Shown here: positions 32,301-40,314 of the stretch, piece after piece
Numbering within the stretch: the stretch's first letter is position 1
Layout of the letters: the number at the start of each line of letters is the position of its first letter
Assembly (NCBI GenBank): GCA_963971575.1
Contig: OZ020616.1
Location: 56,589,201-56,653,200 of the forward strand
Direction of reading: 5' to 3'
From: Liopterus haemorrhoidalis
Taxonomy: Eukaryota > Arthropoda > Insecta > Coleoptera > Dytiscidae
DNA: 64,000 bases
Translations under genes and position numbers: made by a program
Notes under the pieces: generated by a model
What the model was told of the DNA's origin: nothing
The model's input: only the letters and a program-made list of their open reading frames with translations
Database searches by the model: none

Positions 32301-33986
32301 TAATAAGTGTACGAAGCCAACAGAATACTGGATGTTTATGTCTATAGTGCGTTCGAAGGTGAGTATGCAGTACAGGGCATATGGAGTAGTTCTTTTTCAT
32401 ACTCTCTAATGGGTTTACAGAATGACGCTATCCTTTTCTTGCTTGTCGACGTTGCCAGCTCTAAAACATGCTGATCTGTGAAGACGCAGTATTCTACAAA
32501 TGGCCATTTGTTTTTGTTGAGTGTTATTTTGAGTTTTATAAGAGTTGATTTTTGTAAATAATACGAGTTTTTCATATTATTATAATTGACACATTTGACA
32601 CTTTTACAACATTTGGCAACACCGCTCCCATTTGCCATAAGAGCTATACTGCAAACTCACCTTCGAACGCACTATATAACAATATTTCTTTTATAATCAC
32701 ATCAAAATTAGTTTTTTGATAATCATTTTTATTTGTTATTTGAGTTTTAAGAGCTTCCATTTATTTTTTTTAAACTAAATTTAAACAATTTGCGAAAATT
32801 TCATAACAATGAAATTTGTATTCAATAATCCCAGCGATTTTTTTTTGCTTTAAAAACACAAAAACTGCATTATTTTCCTAAAACATAATCTGATCAAAAA
32901 ATCCTTTCGTACGTTTTCGGTTTAAATCAATATACATTACTTATTTAGATTTTTTTCAATTTTTAGTTTAACTCCTTCGGGTTAAAAGGAACGAAAAATT
33001 AATTTTTTTAATATATTTTTGGCAAAAATCGGATTAAAATAAAAAAATCTAAAAAACTGCTTTTTGTTCCTTAATCTACATCTTAAGAGCTTTCTTTTGA
33101 TGCCGCAAAATACATTTAAAAACTAATTATTGTTTTCCACGATACAAAAAAATCGAAATTTTTCGTAAAACTAATCTGATCAAAAATTCCTGTTGAACAA
33201 TTTTGGTTCCTATTAATGTACATTATTGAGATTTTTTTCAGATTTTTAGATCAACCCCTCTGGGAAATAGGAAGGGGGATACAAATTTTTTGACACATTT
33301 TTGGAAAAAATCCCATAAAAAATATTGATTTTACAAAAATAAAAATTTGTTGGTTTATCCACTCATTAAAAGGTTTTATTTGATATCCCACTAAATATTT
33401 AAAAAAAATATTTATTGTTTCCTTGCATACATATTTGTTTATATTTTCCCTGCGATGTGTTTTTTTGAACTCTCGATATTTTTCCTGTATGTGGGTTCAA
33501 GAGTTGTACAAGCATGCCAAATTTCAACTTTCTAGGTTCAGCCGTTTGGCCACAATTTATACACAAAATATAACAGACAGACACATGAGTGACGTTATAA
33601 GGGTTTTGGTCATACCTACAAAACCCTAAAAAGTACTATAGCATTGATATTTGTTTAACCAAGGATTTAGGGCATTAAAATAAACCTCATAAGTTCGTAA
33701 TATTTTAGTAATAAAAATGGGCTATTAGGCGGAAATAGCAATCATTCCTGTGCCCCCAAAAAATTAACTTATTCGTAGATTAAATATTTATAATCTTACA
33801 TGCTAATCCACAACAGTATATCCATTTGGCGTCCTTTCTTGTTTCGTAACAAGGTGATTTTTCAGAATCGCAACACAAATCAGGATAAATTATGTGATTT
33901 AAGTCATATTCATGTACTTTTCGTCCTATTCCACATTCGCCAACAATATATTCGCCTTCTATTTTATCTCTACTACATTCGGACAT
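14877..33986 (-). CDS. Polycystin-type channel with five-repeat ectodomain insertion
   Basis: Fourteen exons with matching phases give a 1590-residue TRPP/polycystin-like membrane cation channel. Exons, in order: 33800-33986, 32120-32212, 30509-30645, 30304-30459, 27414-27517, 27100-27327, 21942-24771, 19029-19259, 18886-18975, 16778-16930, 16277-16515, 15342-15472, 15121-15187, 14877-15003. Order of parts: Cys-rich N-terminus (1-62), S1 (about 79-96), TOP domain (about 100-310), inserted modules (about 324-1154), S2 (about 1200-1221), S3 and S4 (1240-1310), S5 (1328-1350), pore (1358-1377), S6 (1387-1412), a Cys cluster (1438-1464) and a helical tail. Family signatures are YWFTDVIKLQF, KILGVPRLKQ, YDGGG, NWVDIATRSI and YNPNIDYIC. 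Canonical PKD2 is about 970 residues, and the excess is the insertion. Exons 1 and 2 are the least certain. It is a polycystin by domain content; orthology to Pkd2, brv or lov-1 is not resolved. Confidence 0.85.
15121..15187 (-). CDS. Polycystin exon 13: cytoplasmic tail
   Basis: Sixty-seven bases between TTTTTTAG and GTGAGT encode ADYIRNKRPNIVNMSLEEYR. There is no known motif. It is accepted because phase and splice sites fit exons 12 and 14. Confidence 0.7.
15342..15472 (-). CDS. Polycystin exon 12: cytoplasmic tail
   Basis: It encodes CGYSDEDIDLVYKQNAIDP, then ISEARAKKFIAEVL and MNKYEMH. The acidic helix-loop pattern is reminiscent of the EF-hand-like region of PKD2 tails, but the Ca-binding loop is not clear. 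The joining phases (AA+A in, G+AA out) fit the neighbours. Confidence 0.75.
15560..16221. mobile_element. MITE interrupted by a GC-rich MITE (intron 12->11 region)
   Basis: GTTTAGCAAACGAAACTATT at the left is matched in inverse by AACAGTTGCGATAGCTAAAC at the right. The element is split by the GC-rich element at 15718-16181. Both lie in the intron between polycystin exons 11 and 12. Confidence 0.55.
15718..16181. mobile_element. GC-rich MITE with GGAACAGAATGCAA ends
   Basis: The ends are GGAACAGAATGCAA and TTGCATTCTGTTCC. Inside are repeated GCGCCGTC, ACGGCGTTG and CGCCGTCAA motifs. It is strikingly GC-rich against the AT-rich surroundings. The open frame at 15919-16212 is not a gene. Confidence 0.7.
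16277..16515 (-). CDS. Polycystin exon 11: end of S6 and Cys cluster
   Basis: The exon opens NMLFAIINSSF, equivalent to the family's 'NMFLAIINDTY'. It then has a basic stretch (RLKRRMK) and 13 cysteines between 16413 and 16333 in the pattern CC-C-CC-CC-C-CC-CC-C. After that comes a charged helix (EDENLQKENNNLRGVLR). The donor is GTATGT inside AGGAAGTATG; reading on to the stop at 16239 would truncate the protein. Confidence 0.85.
16778..16930 (-). CDS. Polycystin exon 10: pore helix, filter, start of S6
   Basis: Fifty-one codons encode YKSMGDSLFTLTQSLQGYFD, then AAIYFISFMIIVYFITL. The layout matches the polycystin pore ('F.tLf..iLGdfd') and S6 ('GPiYFisFvffvfFvLl'). The filter position reads Q-G-Y (residues 1371-1373) rather than L-G-D. 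Confidence 0.9.
16998..18047 (-). pseudogene. Second DD41D-type transposase relic
   Basis: Read on minus from an ATG near 18047 (MNRLTPEQRLQIMQIYFENR), it continues through HPQRRRTVRTKEAV, KILFSDEAHF, WFQQDGATCHT and CDLTPLDYFLRGFVKS. I again count 41 residues between the second and third catalytic Asp. It is divergent from the copy at 13206 and broken by frameshifts near 17930 and 17480-17560. It lies in polycystin intron 9. Confidence 0.8.
18100..18885. other. Intron 9 remainder
   Basis: AT-rich intronic sequence. Between about 18725 and 18875 it has a decayed MITE-like pair (TTTAAGCGGAACAAGATTTT against AACTTTTGGAATAG) related to the MITE at 25531-25931. I see nothing else. Confidence 0.35.
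18886..18975 (-). CDS. Polycystin exon 9: S5
   Basis: Thirty codons encode LCGLLKVLFLIFVAYAVAGH followed by LLFGSY, the S5 helix with the conserved 'LLFG' before the pore. It is bounded by TTTTTTTTAG and GTAAGT. Confidence 0.9.
19029..19259 (-). CDS. Polycystin exon 8: S3 and S4
   Basis: Seventy-seven codons join WLIIS of exon 7 to LFITCLVLQIYFQILL (S3) and then encode TLMGFLILISWLKLFTYMKY (S4). The WLKLFTYMKY stretch matches the polycystin 'iKlfKyl.f' segment. Phase is 0 at both ends. Confidence 0.9.
19496..19820. mobile_element. hAT-type MITE with tandem 37-40-bp units
   Basis: The ends CAGTGACGGA and TCCGCCACTG are flanked by a perfect 8-bp duplication, TATATGTT (19488-19495 and 19821-19828). 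The interior has four copies of a unit containing TTTGCTCTTCACTTGGATTT and GGGAGGT, followed by three copies of TTGAGGGCCCGTAAATCA. The first unit is shared with the unrelated-ended MITE at 4207-4467. Confidence 0.85.
20350..20406 (+). repeat. (TCTG)n microsatellite
   Basis: About 14 consecutive TCTG/TGCC units occupy a fixed position near the left end of the AGGGTTTTGTAGGTA element. Copy 1 has only about four units, so the tract has expanded. Confidence 0.9.
20886..20970 (+). repeat. tRNA-like module inside the element
   Basis: An A-box-like TAGCGTAATGGGTTAGAGCA and a B-box-like GGTTTCGAGTTCGAGTAC lie about 50 bp apart, as in tRNA-derived SINEs. It is probably a decayed tRNA-derived promoter, not a working tRNA gene. 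Confidence 0.5.
21822..21911 (-). repeat. Repeat fragment shared with polycystin intron 2
   Basis: The complement of CTACGCCATTGTATAACCGG through ATACCATCTTGGTC and GCATATAATACTC matches 30706-30786 over its whole length. It ends about 30 bp beyond the exon 7 donor. Confidence 0.6.
21942..24771 (-). CDS. Polycystin exon 7: five-module insertion plus S2
   Basis: A single 2830-bp exon (acceptor TTTTTAG, donor GTAAGT) encodes residues 302-1245. It opens with RWNFEFPALD (end of TOP) and closes with YIRTVYDFVIIGLALILACF, then IVYYIIQEF (S2). Between them are five diverged modules (346-488, 499-640, 648-775, 859-995, 1006-1154) and a charged linker (776-858). Each module has a strand-rich start (for example IFIEGKNIKFLKI), a CxC in four of five, an 'FEIxC' block (FEIICKQIKKF, FEIICQDLKKF, FEIRCKDIKKF, FTINCYDVDL, FRIFCSRITTL) and an ending like TYPEQI. 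About nineteen N-glycosylation sequons fit an extracellular location. The exon is rich in Lys, Asn, Ile and Phe. The ATG at 24707 is internal, not the gene start. Confidence 0.85.
25098..25370. mobile_element. Partial MITE copy (TTCCAAACG family)
   Basis: TTCCAAACGTTTAGGCGGAA then CTAAATGGAAATT and TTGTCACGAGAAGGGATCTT is the complement of the right half of the MITE at 25531-25931. The other end is not clear. Confidence 0.45.
25373..26217. mobile_element. CTATGGTCTATTTCAAA element, copy 2 (interrupted)
   Basis: The ends are CTATGGTCTATTTCAAAGTA and the complement AATTTGAAATAGACCATAG. It matches the copy at 28362-29196 in opposite orientation and is split by a MITE at 25531-25931. It lies in polycystin intron 6. 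Confidence 0.7.
25531..25931. mobile_element. MITE with CTGTTCCAAACG ends
   Basis: CTGTTCCAAACGCTTAAGCG then GAACTAGA at the left is matched in inverse by TTTAGTTCCGCCTAACCG then ATTGGAACAG. It is nested in the preceding element. Confidence 0.65.
26332..26640 (+). repeat. Two tandem copies of a ~149-bp unit
   Basis: TTTCCAACAATATTTGTTAT recurs at 26333 and 26482, and its first half again at 26630. Each unit contains TTTTCCCGCCATAACTC. It is a non-coding intronic duplication. Confidence 0.75.
27100..27327 (-). CDS. Polycystin exon 6: TOP domain core
   Basis: Seventy-six codons include IENYDGGGVIQSLTL, LKDRNWVDIATRSILVSMT and YNPNIDYICVA. These are the diagnostic 'Y.GGG', 'W.D..TRa' and 'YN.N.nlFc' blocks of the polycystin extracellular domain. 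The donor is GTATGT. The next exon continues with RWNFEFPA, as PKD2 does with its 'FEFPA' strand. Confidence 0.9.
27414..27517 (-). CDS. Polycystin exon 5: TOP domain
   Basis: The exon encodes LRVKPNTCWLPKP, CYATYSYSNED and SR. This is the family block that follows 'PRLRQ' and contains the conserved Cys residues and the 'CY..Ys...Ed' motif. It is bounded by TGTTTTAG and GTAAGT. Confidence 0.85.
27568..28110. mobile_element. hAT-type MITE with TCTACG repeats
   Basis: The ends CAGAGATGGGCG and CGCCCATCACTG are flanked by a perfect 8-bp duplication, AATATAAG (27560-27567 and 28111-28118). The interior has many TCTACG/CGTAGA motifs. It lies in polycystin intron 4->5. Confidence 0.85.
28362..29196. 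mobile_element. CTATGGTCTATTTCAAA element, copy 1
   Basis: It is about 835 bp with complementary 25-bp ends. The two copies flank polycystin exons 5 and 6 in inverted orientation. Confidence 0.7.
29506..29861. mobile_element. MITE with TAAAGTCCGTTTACC ends, copy 2
   Basis: It is collinear with 3011-3486 but carries a single CTCTTTCTATCCCATAGAA unit. The inverted ends are intact. Confidence 0.75.
30304..30459 (-). CDS. Polycystin exon 4: TOP domain
   Basis: Fifty-two codons encode FIDSIFFDSIYWEYWYKQ and NKILGVPRLKQ, the conserved 'llYweWY' and 'N.llG.PRlrq' signatures of polycystins. Phase forces the acceptor to be TTAAG at 30460-30461, a non-CAG/TAG site; the TAG sites slightly downstream break the frame. 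Confidence 0.85.
30509..30645 (-). CDS. Polycystin exon 3: start of TOP domain
   Basis: The exon follows CTTTTTATAG and ends at TGGCAA before GTAAGT. It encodes YWFTDVIKLQFDTVQ and DFYRMFQTDQFWQ, matching the post-S1 helix and the 'dFWkF' segment of the polycystin extracellular domain. Confidence 0.85.
30804..31543 (+). mobile_element. THAP-bearing element, copy 2
   Basis: The left end is AGGGGAAACTTCCTAAGCGT and the right end in complement is AGGGGAAACTTTTTAAGATC, with CATCTGGTGG just inside the left end as in copy 1. It encloses a THAP relic and lies in the intron between polycystin exons 2 and 3. Confidence 0.6.
30933..31200 (+). pseudogene. THAP zinc-finger relic 2
   Basis: One frame reads CCVPQCKS, then IRKNPS, FHNLPK, and KNPSPYMNVCSLHFGESF, the THAP C2CH pattern. 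Two in-frame stops, near 30957 and 30975, disable it. There is no catalytic region. Confidence 0.65.
32120..32212 (-). CDS. Polycystin exon 2: segment S1
   Basis: The acceptor TATTTTCAG and donor GTAGGT bound 93 bases encoding KSFIFYAIFLVMLTM, a hydrophobic stretch immediately before CVHTCKPNYWFTDVIK of exon 3, where polycystins have S1. Both phases fit the neighbours (one base carried in and one out). This small exon lies just beside an AGGGTTTTGTAGGTA element in the preceding intron. Confidence 0.65.
32251..33628 (-). mobile_element. AGGGTTTTGTAGGTA element, copy 3 (reversed)
   Basis: The right end (CATACCTACAAAACCCT) is the complement of the family start. The left end reads TTCAGGGCTTTGTAGGTATT preceded by GAATGTTCATACAT. 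The conserved block CAAATTTCAACTTTCTAGGT lies near 33520. A MITE is inserted near its left end. I see no tRNA-like module here. Confidence 0.7.
32343..32676. mobile_element. MITE with TATAGTGCGTTCGAAGG ends
   Basis: TATAGTGCGTTCGAAGGTGA and its complement CACCTTCGAACGCACTATA bound 334 bp inside the preceding element. The 98-residue minus frame within it has no recognisable domain. Confidence 0.75.
33800..33986 (-). CDS. Polycystin exon 1: Cys-rich N-terminus
   Basis: The start is the ATG at 33986 (MSECSRDKIEGEYIVGECG). The donor is GTAAGA after GCAT, leaving one base that joins exon 2 in frame. The 62 residues hold eight cysteines (two CC pairs) and no signal peptide, so they would be a cytoplasmic N-terminus. 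I do not recognise the motif. Placement as exon 1 rests on phase and position only. Confidence 0.55.
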
Positions 33987-34307
33987 CTTTGCAATAAATG
34001 ACAAGTTTTATGTTTTATTTTGAAGTGCAATTGTTTTTCTTGATGTGCTCTGTTAAGTATGTATCAACGGCTTTAACAATAATATTTATAGTGTTTGTTA
34101 TTGTTAAAATTAATGAAAATAAGTTTAAAAATAATTTTTTGTTTATTAGTAGTTCGCGCGCATAAATCAGTAATGTGCGCATGTGTTAATTTTGGCTGTC
34201 AATTTACATCAGATGATTTTATTACCAAAAAATTATTAAATCTTGTCCTTTTTTTAAAGGATAAAAGAACAAAATTCATTAAATAAGGTTGTGAAAGTGT
34301 TTAAAAT
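33987..34307. promoter_or_regulatory. Bidirectional promoter region, polycystin / Rassf
   Basis: Only 321 bp separate the two divergent start codons, so both 5' UTRs and core promoters (or upstream non-coding exons) must lie here or inside neighbouring introns. The sequence is AT-rich and I see no convincing TATA box. It is inferred from spacing alone. Confidence 0.4.
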
Positions 34308-34347
34308 ATGTGGAAATGCCACAAATGTGGAAAACCAGTATATTTTG
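34308..34347 (+). CDS. Rassf: Rassf exon 1
   Basis: It encodes [13 protein letters not shown], the first zinc ligands of the LIM domain, with donor GTAAAC. The ATG is the only one before the LIM motif. Confidence 0.85.
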
Positions 34348-37300
34348 GTAAACAATTAATACCATTGTTACAATTTTTTTTATTTACTCTGTAAATATTT
34401 TAGCTGAAAGAAAACAGTCTTTAGGATACGATTGGCATCCGGAATGTTTAAGGTGTGAGGAATGTGGGAAGAGATTAGATCCAGGACAACATGCAGAACA
34501 CAAAGGTGTTCCGTATTGTCATGTTCCTTGCTACGGTGCTTTATTCGGACCACAATTATTTGGACATGGGACCAGGGTTGAATCTCATAAAAGTTTTGGA
34601 CAAAAAGGATCTCCTAGGGTTAATAGTGGACCACCATTACCTCGGTCACATTTAGAATCTAAATTAAAAGTAATTAAAAATTAGACTATCGAATTATATT
34701 TTTATTTATCTAAAATTTTTTTCAGGCATTTAACTCTTTTTATGATGGTAAAAGTGGTGAAGTTAAATCACGGGAAGTGAATGGAAGGTTAGTTTTAGAA
34801 GGTGCTTTAAGAATTCATTGGGGTGTACAAGGTGTTATACATTTAAAAGAAGACGATGATCAACGGACTGTAGTTACCGTAAGAAAACGAAATTCAATTC
34901 GATTTAATAATGGTTTAGATGAAAAATTATCAGATGATGAAGATGATTCTGAACATAACACATCAGATCTTAGTATTGCTGACACTGGAATTGAATCGGG
35001 TAAATTAAAACTAACCTCTAATTAATTAATCAATTAATTTTTAATTATTTTTTACAGGTAGTGATACAACGGAATCTTCAAACACATCTCTTAATTCAAC
35101 ATGTGTTGAAAAATCTATAAAATCATTAACGTTACCACCGAAATTAGATGTTAAGAATATTGAATGGGATGAATTGGATGAGTTATTGCAGGTTGAGAGA
35201 AAAATTGATGAGTCTGAAAAATTATATCAAACTATGCCTGTACCGTTACCTTCGCAAAGTAGTTACGAATCGATTGAGTCAAATGCACAAACTGTCGAAG
35301 CACCACAAGAAATCGAAGCACAAGAAAATGAAAAAGCACAAAAGAAGGAATTACCTAATCGCTCTCTGGTTCGGGATGATAGCTGGATTGAAAAAGGTTA
35401 GACAAAAAATTTTTTTATTTACTATTATGGATTTTTAGGATTTAGTAGATATAATCAAGGAACCTTTATATCATTATCCCATGTGTCTGTCTGTCTACCT
35501 CTGTGATATAAATTGTTGTCAAACAGCTAGACTTAAGAGAGTTGAAATTTGGCATACCTATACAGTACTTTGACTCACAAATTATTTTTTTCCAGGTTTA
35601 CTTTTAAATCGTTCAATGTCTGGTCCTGATTGTCTCGAACGTAACCGCAAACCTGATTCATCAGACTGTGATAGCATAAGCGATGACAGCGGAGCACATG
35701 ATACTTCCGAAATAGATTCTTCCGTAGTTATAAGGAAAGCACCGAAGACTGGTTCAACTGCCATCAGAAGAAGACCTGGAAAGAAACGTTCTCGTACGAA
35801 GTTGAAACGAAGATGCAGTATCAACGGACATTTTTATAATAGAGAAACGAGTTTTTTTACACCACCACACGGGAGTCATATGAGTGTCTGGGTTACTTCG
35901 TTGGTCAATACGCAAGAAGTTATCAACTTAATGCTAGAGAAATATAAAGTTGATAGTACTCCGGATAATTTTGCACTTTTTATTGTTCGAGATAATGGAG
36001 GTAAAAAATTTTTTTGAAATATTTTGAATTGTAATTAATAATTTTATTTTTGGCAGAGCAACGCAGTTTAAGAGATGATGAATATCCATTGTTAGTTCGT
36101 GTTTTACTCGGTCCACATGAAGATGTTTGCAAAATTTTTATCATGGATCGACATTCGACTCCAGAAGTCAGTAATGAAGTGGCACAATTTCTCAATCTCT
36201 CTCTTGCGGAATGTAGGGCTATACTCGAAATGTACAGGGCTGAAGAAGAACGGGAAGTTTTCAGAGTTAAAGAAAAGTAAGTGTTTCTAATTTAATTGAT
36301 AACTAATACCATTGGTCGAAAACCTGTTAAGTTACTTTAGTTTTATTCATTTATTATTATTATCTTTATTTTTATTACACATAATTTTTTTATAAAGATG
36401 GATATTTTATTTATTGTTATTATTATTATTATTTTTAAATATTATTTAAAAATAATAGCGACTTTATTTTTGTTAACTGTTCAAGAAATATTGCATTGGC
36501 CGGAAACAGAGCTGAGAATTTTTGAAATAAATTATTTAAAAAGTATTTCAATTACTTACTAGTATTTGAAATATTGTTTTTCAAATACTCCAAGAAATGC
36601 TCTTGGTATTTGGATTTGCAAATATTTTGTCCGTGGTATTTGTATTTGATATTTGTTGCCTGAAAATGTCGGTATTTGAAATACTTTTCTTGTATTTCAA
36701 ATATTTCCTTAGTAAATATTTCCTAATATTTTAAATATTTTCCTAGTATTTCAGGTATTTACTTATTATTTCAAATATGTCCAAAATATTTTAATTATTT
36801 CCCTAGTACATATTTCAAACATTTCCTATTATTTCAATTATTTCCCTAATATATATTTCAAATATTTCCCTATTATTTTATTTATTTCCTTAGTAAATAT
36901 TTCCTAATATTTTAATTATTTTCCTAGTATTTCAGGTATATACTTATTATTTCAAATATTTCCAAAATATTTTAATTATTTCCCTACTTAGTACATATTT
37001 CAAAAATTTCCTATTATTTCAAATATTTTCCTAGTATTTCAGATATTTACTTAATATTTCAAATATTTCCCTATTATTTTAATTATTTCTTTAGTATCTA
37101 TTTCAAATTTTTCCTATTTTTTCAAATATTTTCCTAGTATTTCAAATATTTTTGTAGTAAATATTTCCTAATATTTGAAATATTTCCCTAGTATTTGAAA
37201 TATTTCCCTATTATTTCAATTATTTAAATATTTCCCTAGTATTTCAGGTATTTACTTAATATTACAGATATTTCCCTAGTATATCAAATATTTTCCTGTT

Positions 37301-40300
37301 ATTTCAAATATTTTCCTAGTATTTCAAATATTTCCGTAGTAAATATTTCCTAATATTTTAAATATTTCTCTAGTATTTCAGGTATTTACTTAATATTACA
37401 GATATTTCCCTAGTATATCAAATATTTTCCTGTTATTTCAAATATTTCCGTAGTAAATATTTCCTAATATTTTAAATATTTCCCTAGTATTTCAGGTATT
37501 TACTTAATATTACAGATATTTCCCTACTATATCAAATATTTTCCTGATATTTCAAATATTTTCCTAGTATTTCAAATATTTCCGAAGTAAATATTTCCTA
37601 ATATTTTAAATATTTCCCTAGTATTTCAGGTATTTACTTAATATTACAGATATTTCCCTAGTATATCAAATATTTTCCTGATATTTCAAATATTTTCCTA
37701 GTATTTCAAATATTTCCGTAGTAAATATTTCCTAATATTTTAAATATTTCTTTAGTATTTCAGGTATTTACTTAATATTACAGATATTTCCCTAGTATAT
37801 CAAATATTTTCCTGTTATTTCAAATATTTCCGTAGTAAATATTTCCTAATATTTTAAATATTTCTTTAGTATTTCAGGTATTTACTTAATATTACAGATA
37901 TTTCCCTAGTATATCAAATATTTTCCTGATATTTCAAATATTTTCCTAGTATTTCAAATATTTCCGTAGTAAATATTTCCTAATATTTTAAATATTTCTC
38001 TAGTATTTCAGGTATTTACTTAATATTACAGATATTTCCCTAGTATATCAAATATTTTCCTGTTATTTCAAATATTTCCGTAGTAAATATTTCCTAATAT
38101 TTTAAATATTTCCCTAGTATTTCAGGTATTTACTTAATATTACAGATATTTCCCTAGTATATCAAATATTTTCCTGATATTTCAAATATTTTCCTAGTAT
38201 TTCAAATATTTCCGTAGTAAATATTTCCTAATATTTTAAATATTTCTTTAGTATTTCAGGTATTTACTTAATATTACAGATATTTCCCTAGTATATCAAA
38301 TATTTTCCTGTTATTTCAAATATTTCCGTAGTAAATATTTCCTAATATTTTAAATATTTCTTTAGTATTTCAGGTATTTACTTAATATTACAGATATTTC
38401 CCTAGTATATCAAATATTTTCCTGTTATTTCAAATATTTTCCTAGTATTTCAAATATTTCCGTAGTAAATATTTCCTAATATTTTAAATATTTCCTTAGT
38501 ATTTCAGGTATTTACTTAATATTACAGATATTTCCCTAGTATATCAAATATTTTCCTGTTATTTCAAATATTTTCCTAGTATTTAAAATATTTCCGTAGT
38601 AAATATTTCCTAATATTTTAAATATTTCCCTAGTATTTCAGGTATTTACTTAATATTACAGATATTTCCCTAGTATATCAAATATTTTCCTGTTATTTCA
38701 AATATTTTCCTAGTATTTCAAATATTTCCGTAGTAAATATTTCCTAATATTTTAAATATTTCCTTAGTATTTCAGGTATTTACTTAATATTACAGATATT
38801 TCCCTAGTATATCAAATATTTTCCTGTTATTTCAAATATTTTCCTAGTATTTAAAATATTTCCGTAGTAAATATTTCCTAATATTTTAAATATTTCCCTA
38901 GTATTTCAGGTATTTACTTAATATTACAGATATTTCCCTAGTATATCAAATATTTTCCTGTTATTTCAAATATTTTCCTAGTATTTAAAATATTTCCGTA
39001 GTAAATATTTCCTAATATTTTAAATATTTCCCTAGTATTTCAGGTATTTACTTAATATTACAGATATTTCCCTAGTATATCAAATATTTTCCTGTTATTT
39101 CAAATATTTTCCTAGTATTTAAAATATTTCCGTAGTAAATATTTCCTAATATTTTAAATATTTCCCTAGTATTTCAGGTATTTACTTAATATTACAGATA
39201 TTTCCCTAGTATATCAAATATTTTCCTGTTATTTCAAATATTTTCCTAGTATTTAAAATATTTCCGTAGTAAATATTTCCTAATATTTTAAATATTTCCC
39301 TAGTATTTCAGGTATTTACTTAATATTACAGATATTTCCCTAGTATATCAAATATTTTCCTGTTATTTCAAATATTTTCCTAGTATTTAAAATATTTACG
39401 TAGTAAATATTTCCTAATATTTTAAATATTTCCCTAGTATTTCAGGTATTTACTTAATATTACAGATATTTCCGTAGTATATCAAATATTTTCCTGTCAT
39501 TTCAAATATTTTCCTAGTATTTAAAATATTTCCATAGTAAATATTTCCTAATATTTTAAATATTTCCCTAGTATTTCAGGTATTTACTTAATATTACAGA
39601 TATTTCCCTAGTATATCAAATATTTTCCTGTTATTTCAAATATTTTCCTAGTATTTAAAATATTTCCCTAGTAAATATTTCCTAATATTTTAAATATTTC
39701 CCTAGTATTTCAGGTATTTACTTAAATTACAGATATTTCCCTAGTATATAAAATATTTTCGTTATTTCAAATATTTCCTAGATATTCAAATATTTTCCTA
39801 TTATTTCAAACATTTTCCTATTATTTAAAATATTTTCCTAGTATTTGAAATACATTTAAAGTATTTGAAATACATTATTTCCGCACGTATTTCTTATTTA
39901 ATCTTTAATTTCATATCTTCGGTTTTGAATATCTCAGTTTGTGGTACAGATTCCTCTACCGCAATAGATAGTGTACTGATATCACTTTTTTTCACAAATA
40001 TTTTACAACTAAGAAATAATAGTATTCATATTTTATTCTTTTAGATTTTGAAATGAAACTTTTAACGATTGATGGAACTGTTTGATCATTTTGCTAGGTT
40101 GCCAGTCGGCTAGCAACCATTTCAGTGGCGTCTTTCGGTTTGGGAGTTTAGACAGTGTTGCGTTTTAGCTTATTATTTTCACGAAACCGCCGCACTCCTG
40201 CAACCTTGATCTTGATGTTGAGTATTTGTTAATAATTTTGTTTTCTTTTTCAGGTTCAAGGAAATGCGGAGACGCATTAAACAACGTACTGAAGAACTCA

Positions 40301-40314
40301 AAGTTCATTTATGA
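34308..40314 (+). CDS. Rassf: Rassf: LIM - RA - SARAH scaffold protein
   Basis: Seven exons with consistent phases encode 534 residues: 34308-34347, 34404-34669, 34726-34999, 35058-35396, 35596-36000, 36057-36276 and 40254-40314. The N-terminus is a LIM zinc-binding domain (residues about 4-56: [25 protein letters not shown]). A long acidic, Ser-rich linker follows, then a Ras-association domain (about 375-475, with [20 protein letters not shown] and [11 protein letters not shown]) and a C-terminal SARAH helix (about 488-530, [20 protein letters not shown]). This is the arthropod RASSF1-6-type protein, with a LIM domain where vertebrate RASSF1/5 has C1. In Drosophila, Rassf binds Hippo kinase through SARAH and restrains Hippo signalling. 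The last intron is expanded by a minisatellite. Confidence 0.92.
34404..34669 (+). CDS. Rassf: Rassf exon 2: LIM domain
   Basis: It follows TATTTTAG and encodes [20 protein letters not shown] through [18 protein letters not shown]. This completes the two zinc-binding loops and the LIM C-terminal 'alfgp' motif. Confidence 0.9.
34726..34999 (+). CDS. Rassf: Rassf exon 3
   Basis: It encodes [20 protein letters not shown] and [20 protein letters not shown], then an acidic stretch. The conserved [15 protein letters not shown] block is characteristic of the LIM-containing Rassf proteins. It is bounded by TTTTTTCAG and GTAAAT. Confidence 0.85.
35058..35396 (+). CDS. Rassf: Rassf exon 4: linker
   Basis: A Ser/Thr- and Glu-rich linker (for example [20 protein letters not shown]) ends at RDDSWIEKG across the next splice. 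It probably is unstructured. Confidence 0.85.
35430..35585 (+). mobile_element. Decayed AGGGTTTTGTAGGTA fragment in Rassf intron 4
   Basis: TTTTAGGATTTAGTAGATAT, a short TCTG run and GAGAGTTGAAATTTGGCATA match the left 150 bp of the family at 8419 and 20303. Confidence 0.55.
35596..36000 (+). CDS. Rassf: Rassf exon 5: basic linker and start of RA domain
   Basis: It contains the basic stretch [16 protein letters not shown] and the start of the RA domain ([20 protein letters not shown]). Donor GTAAAA follows GATAATGGAG. Confidence 0.9.
36057..36276 (+). CDS. Rassf: Rassf exon 6: end of RA and SARAH
   Basis: It encodes [40 protein letters not shown] and [20 protein letters not shown]. It ends at a perfect GTAAGT donor. 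Confidence 0.92.
36537..39880 (+). repeat. 3.3-kb minisatellite in Rassf intron 6 (134/114-bp period)
   Basis: The array is built from a loose 20-23-bp motif such as AAATATTTCCCTAGTATTTC. From about 37247 to 39713 the marker CAGGTATTTACTTAATATTA recurs every 134 bp, with four 114-bp steps (from 37381, 37763, 38011 and 38259) that lack one 20-bp subunit. About twenty higher-order copies are nearly identical; the left flank (36537-37240) and the last 150 bp are degenerate. It has no coding content. Confidence 0.92.
40254..40314 (+). CDS. Rassf: Rassf exon 7: SARAH end and stop
   Basis: After CTTTTTCAG it encodes [19 protein letters not shown] and TGA, completing the SARAH helix 4 kb downstream of exon 6. 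The frame joins perfectly across the long intron. Confidence 0.9.

Noticed and set aside
36537..39880. CRISPR-like array
   Set aside because: Units are contiguous with no unique spacers, the motif is AT-rich, and it lies in a eukaryotic intron. It is a minisatellite.
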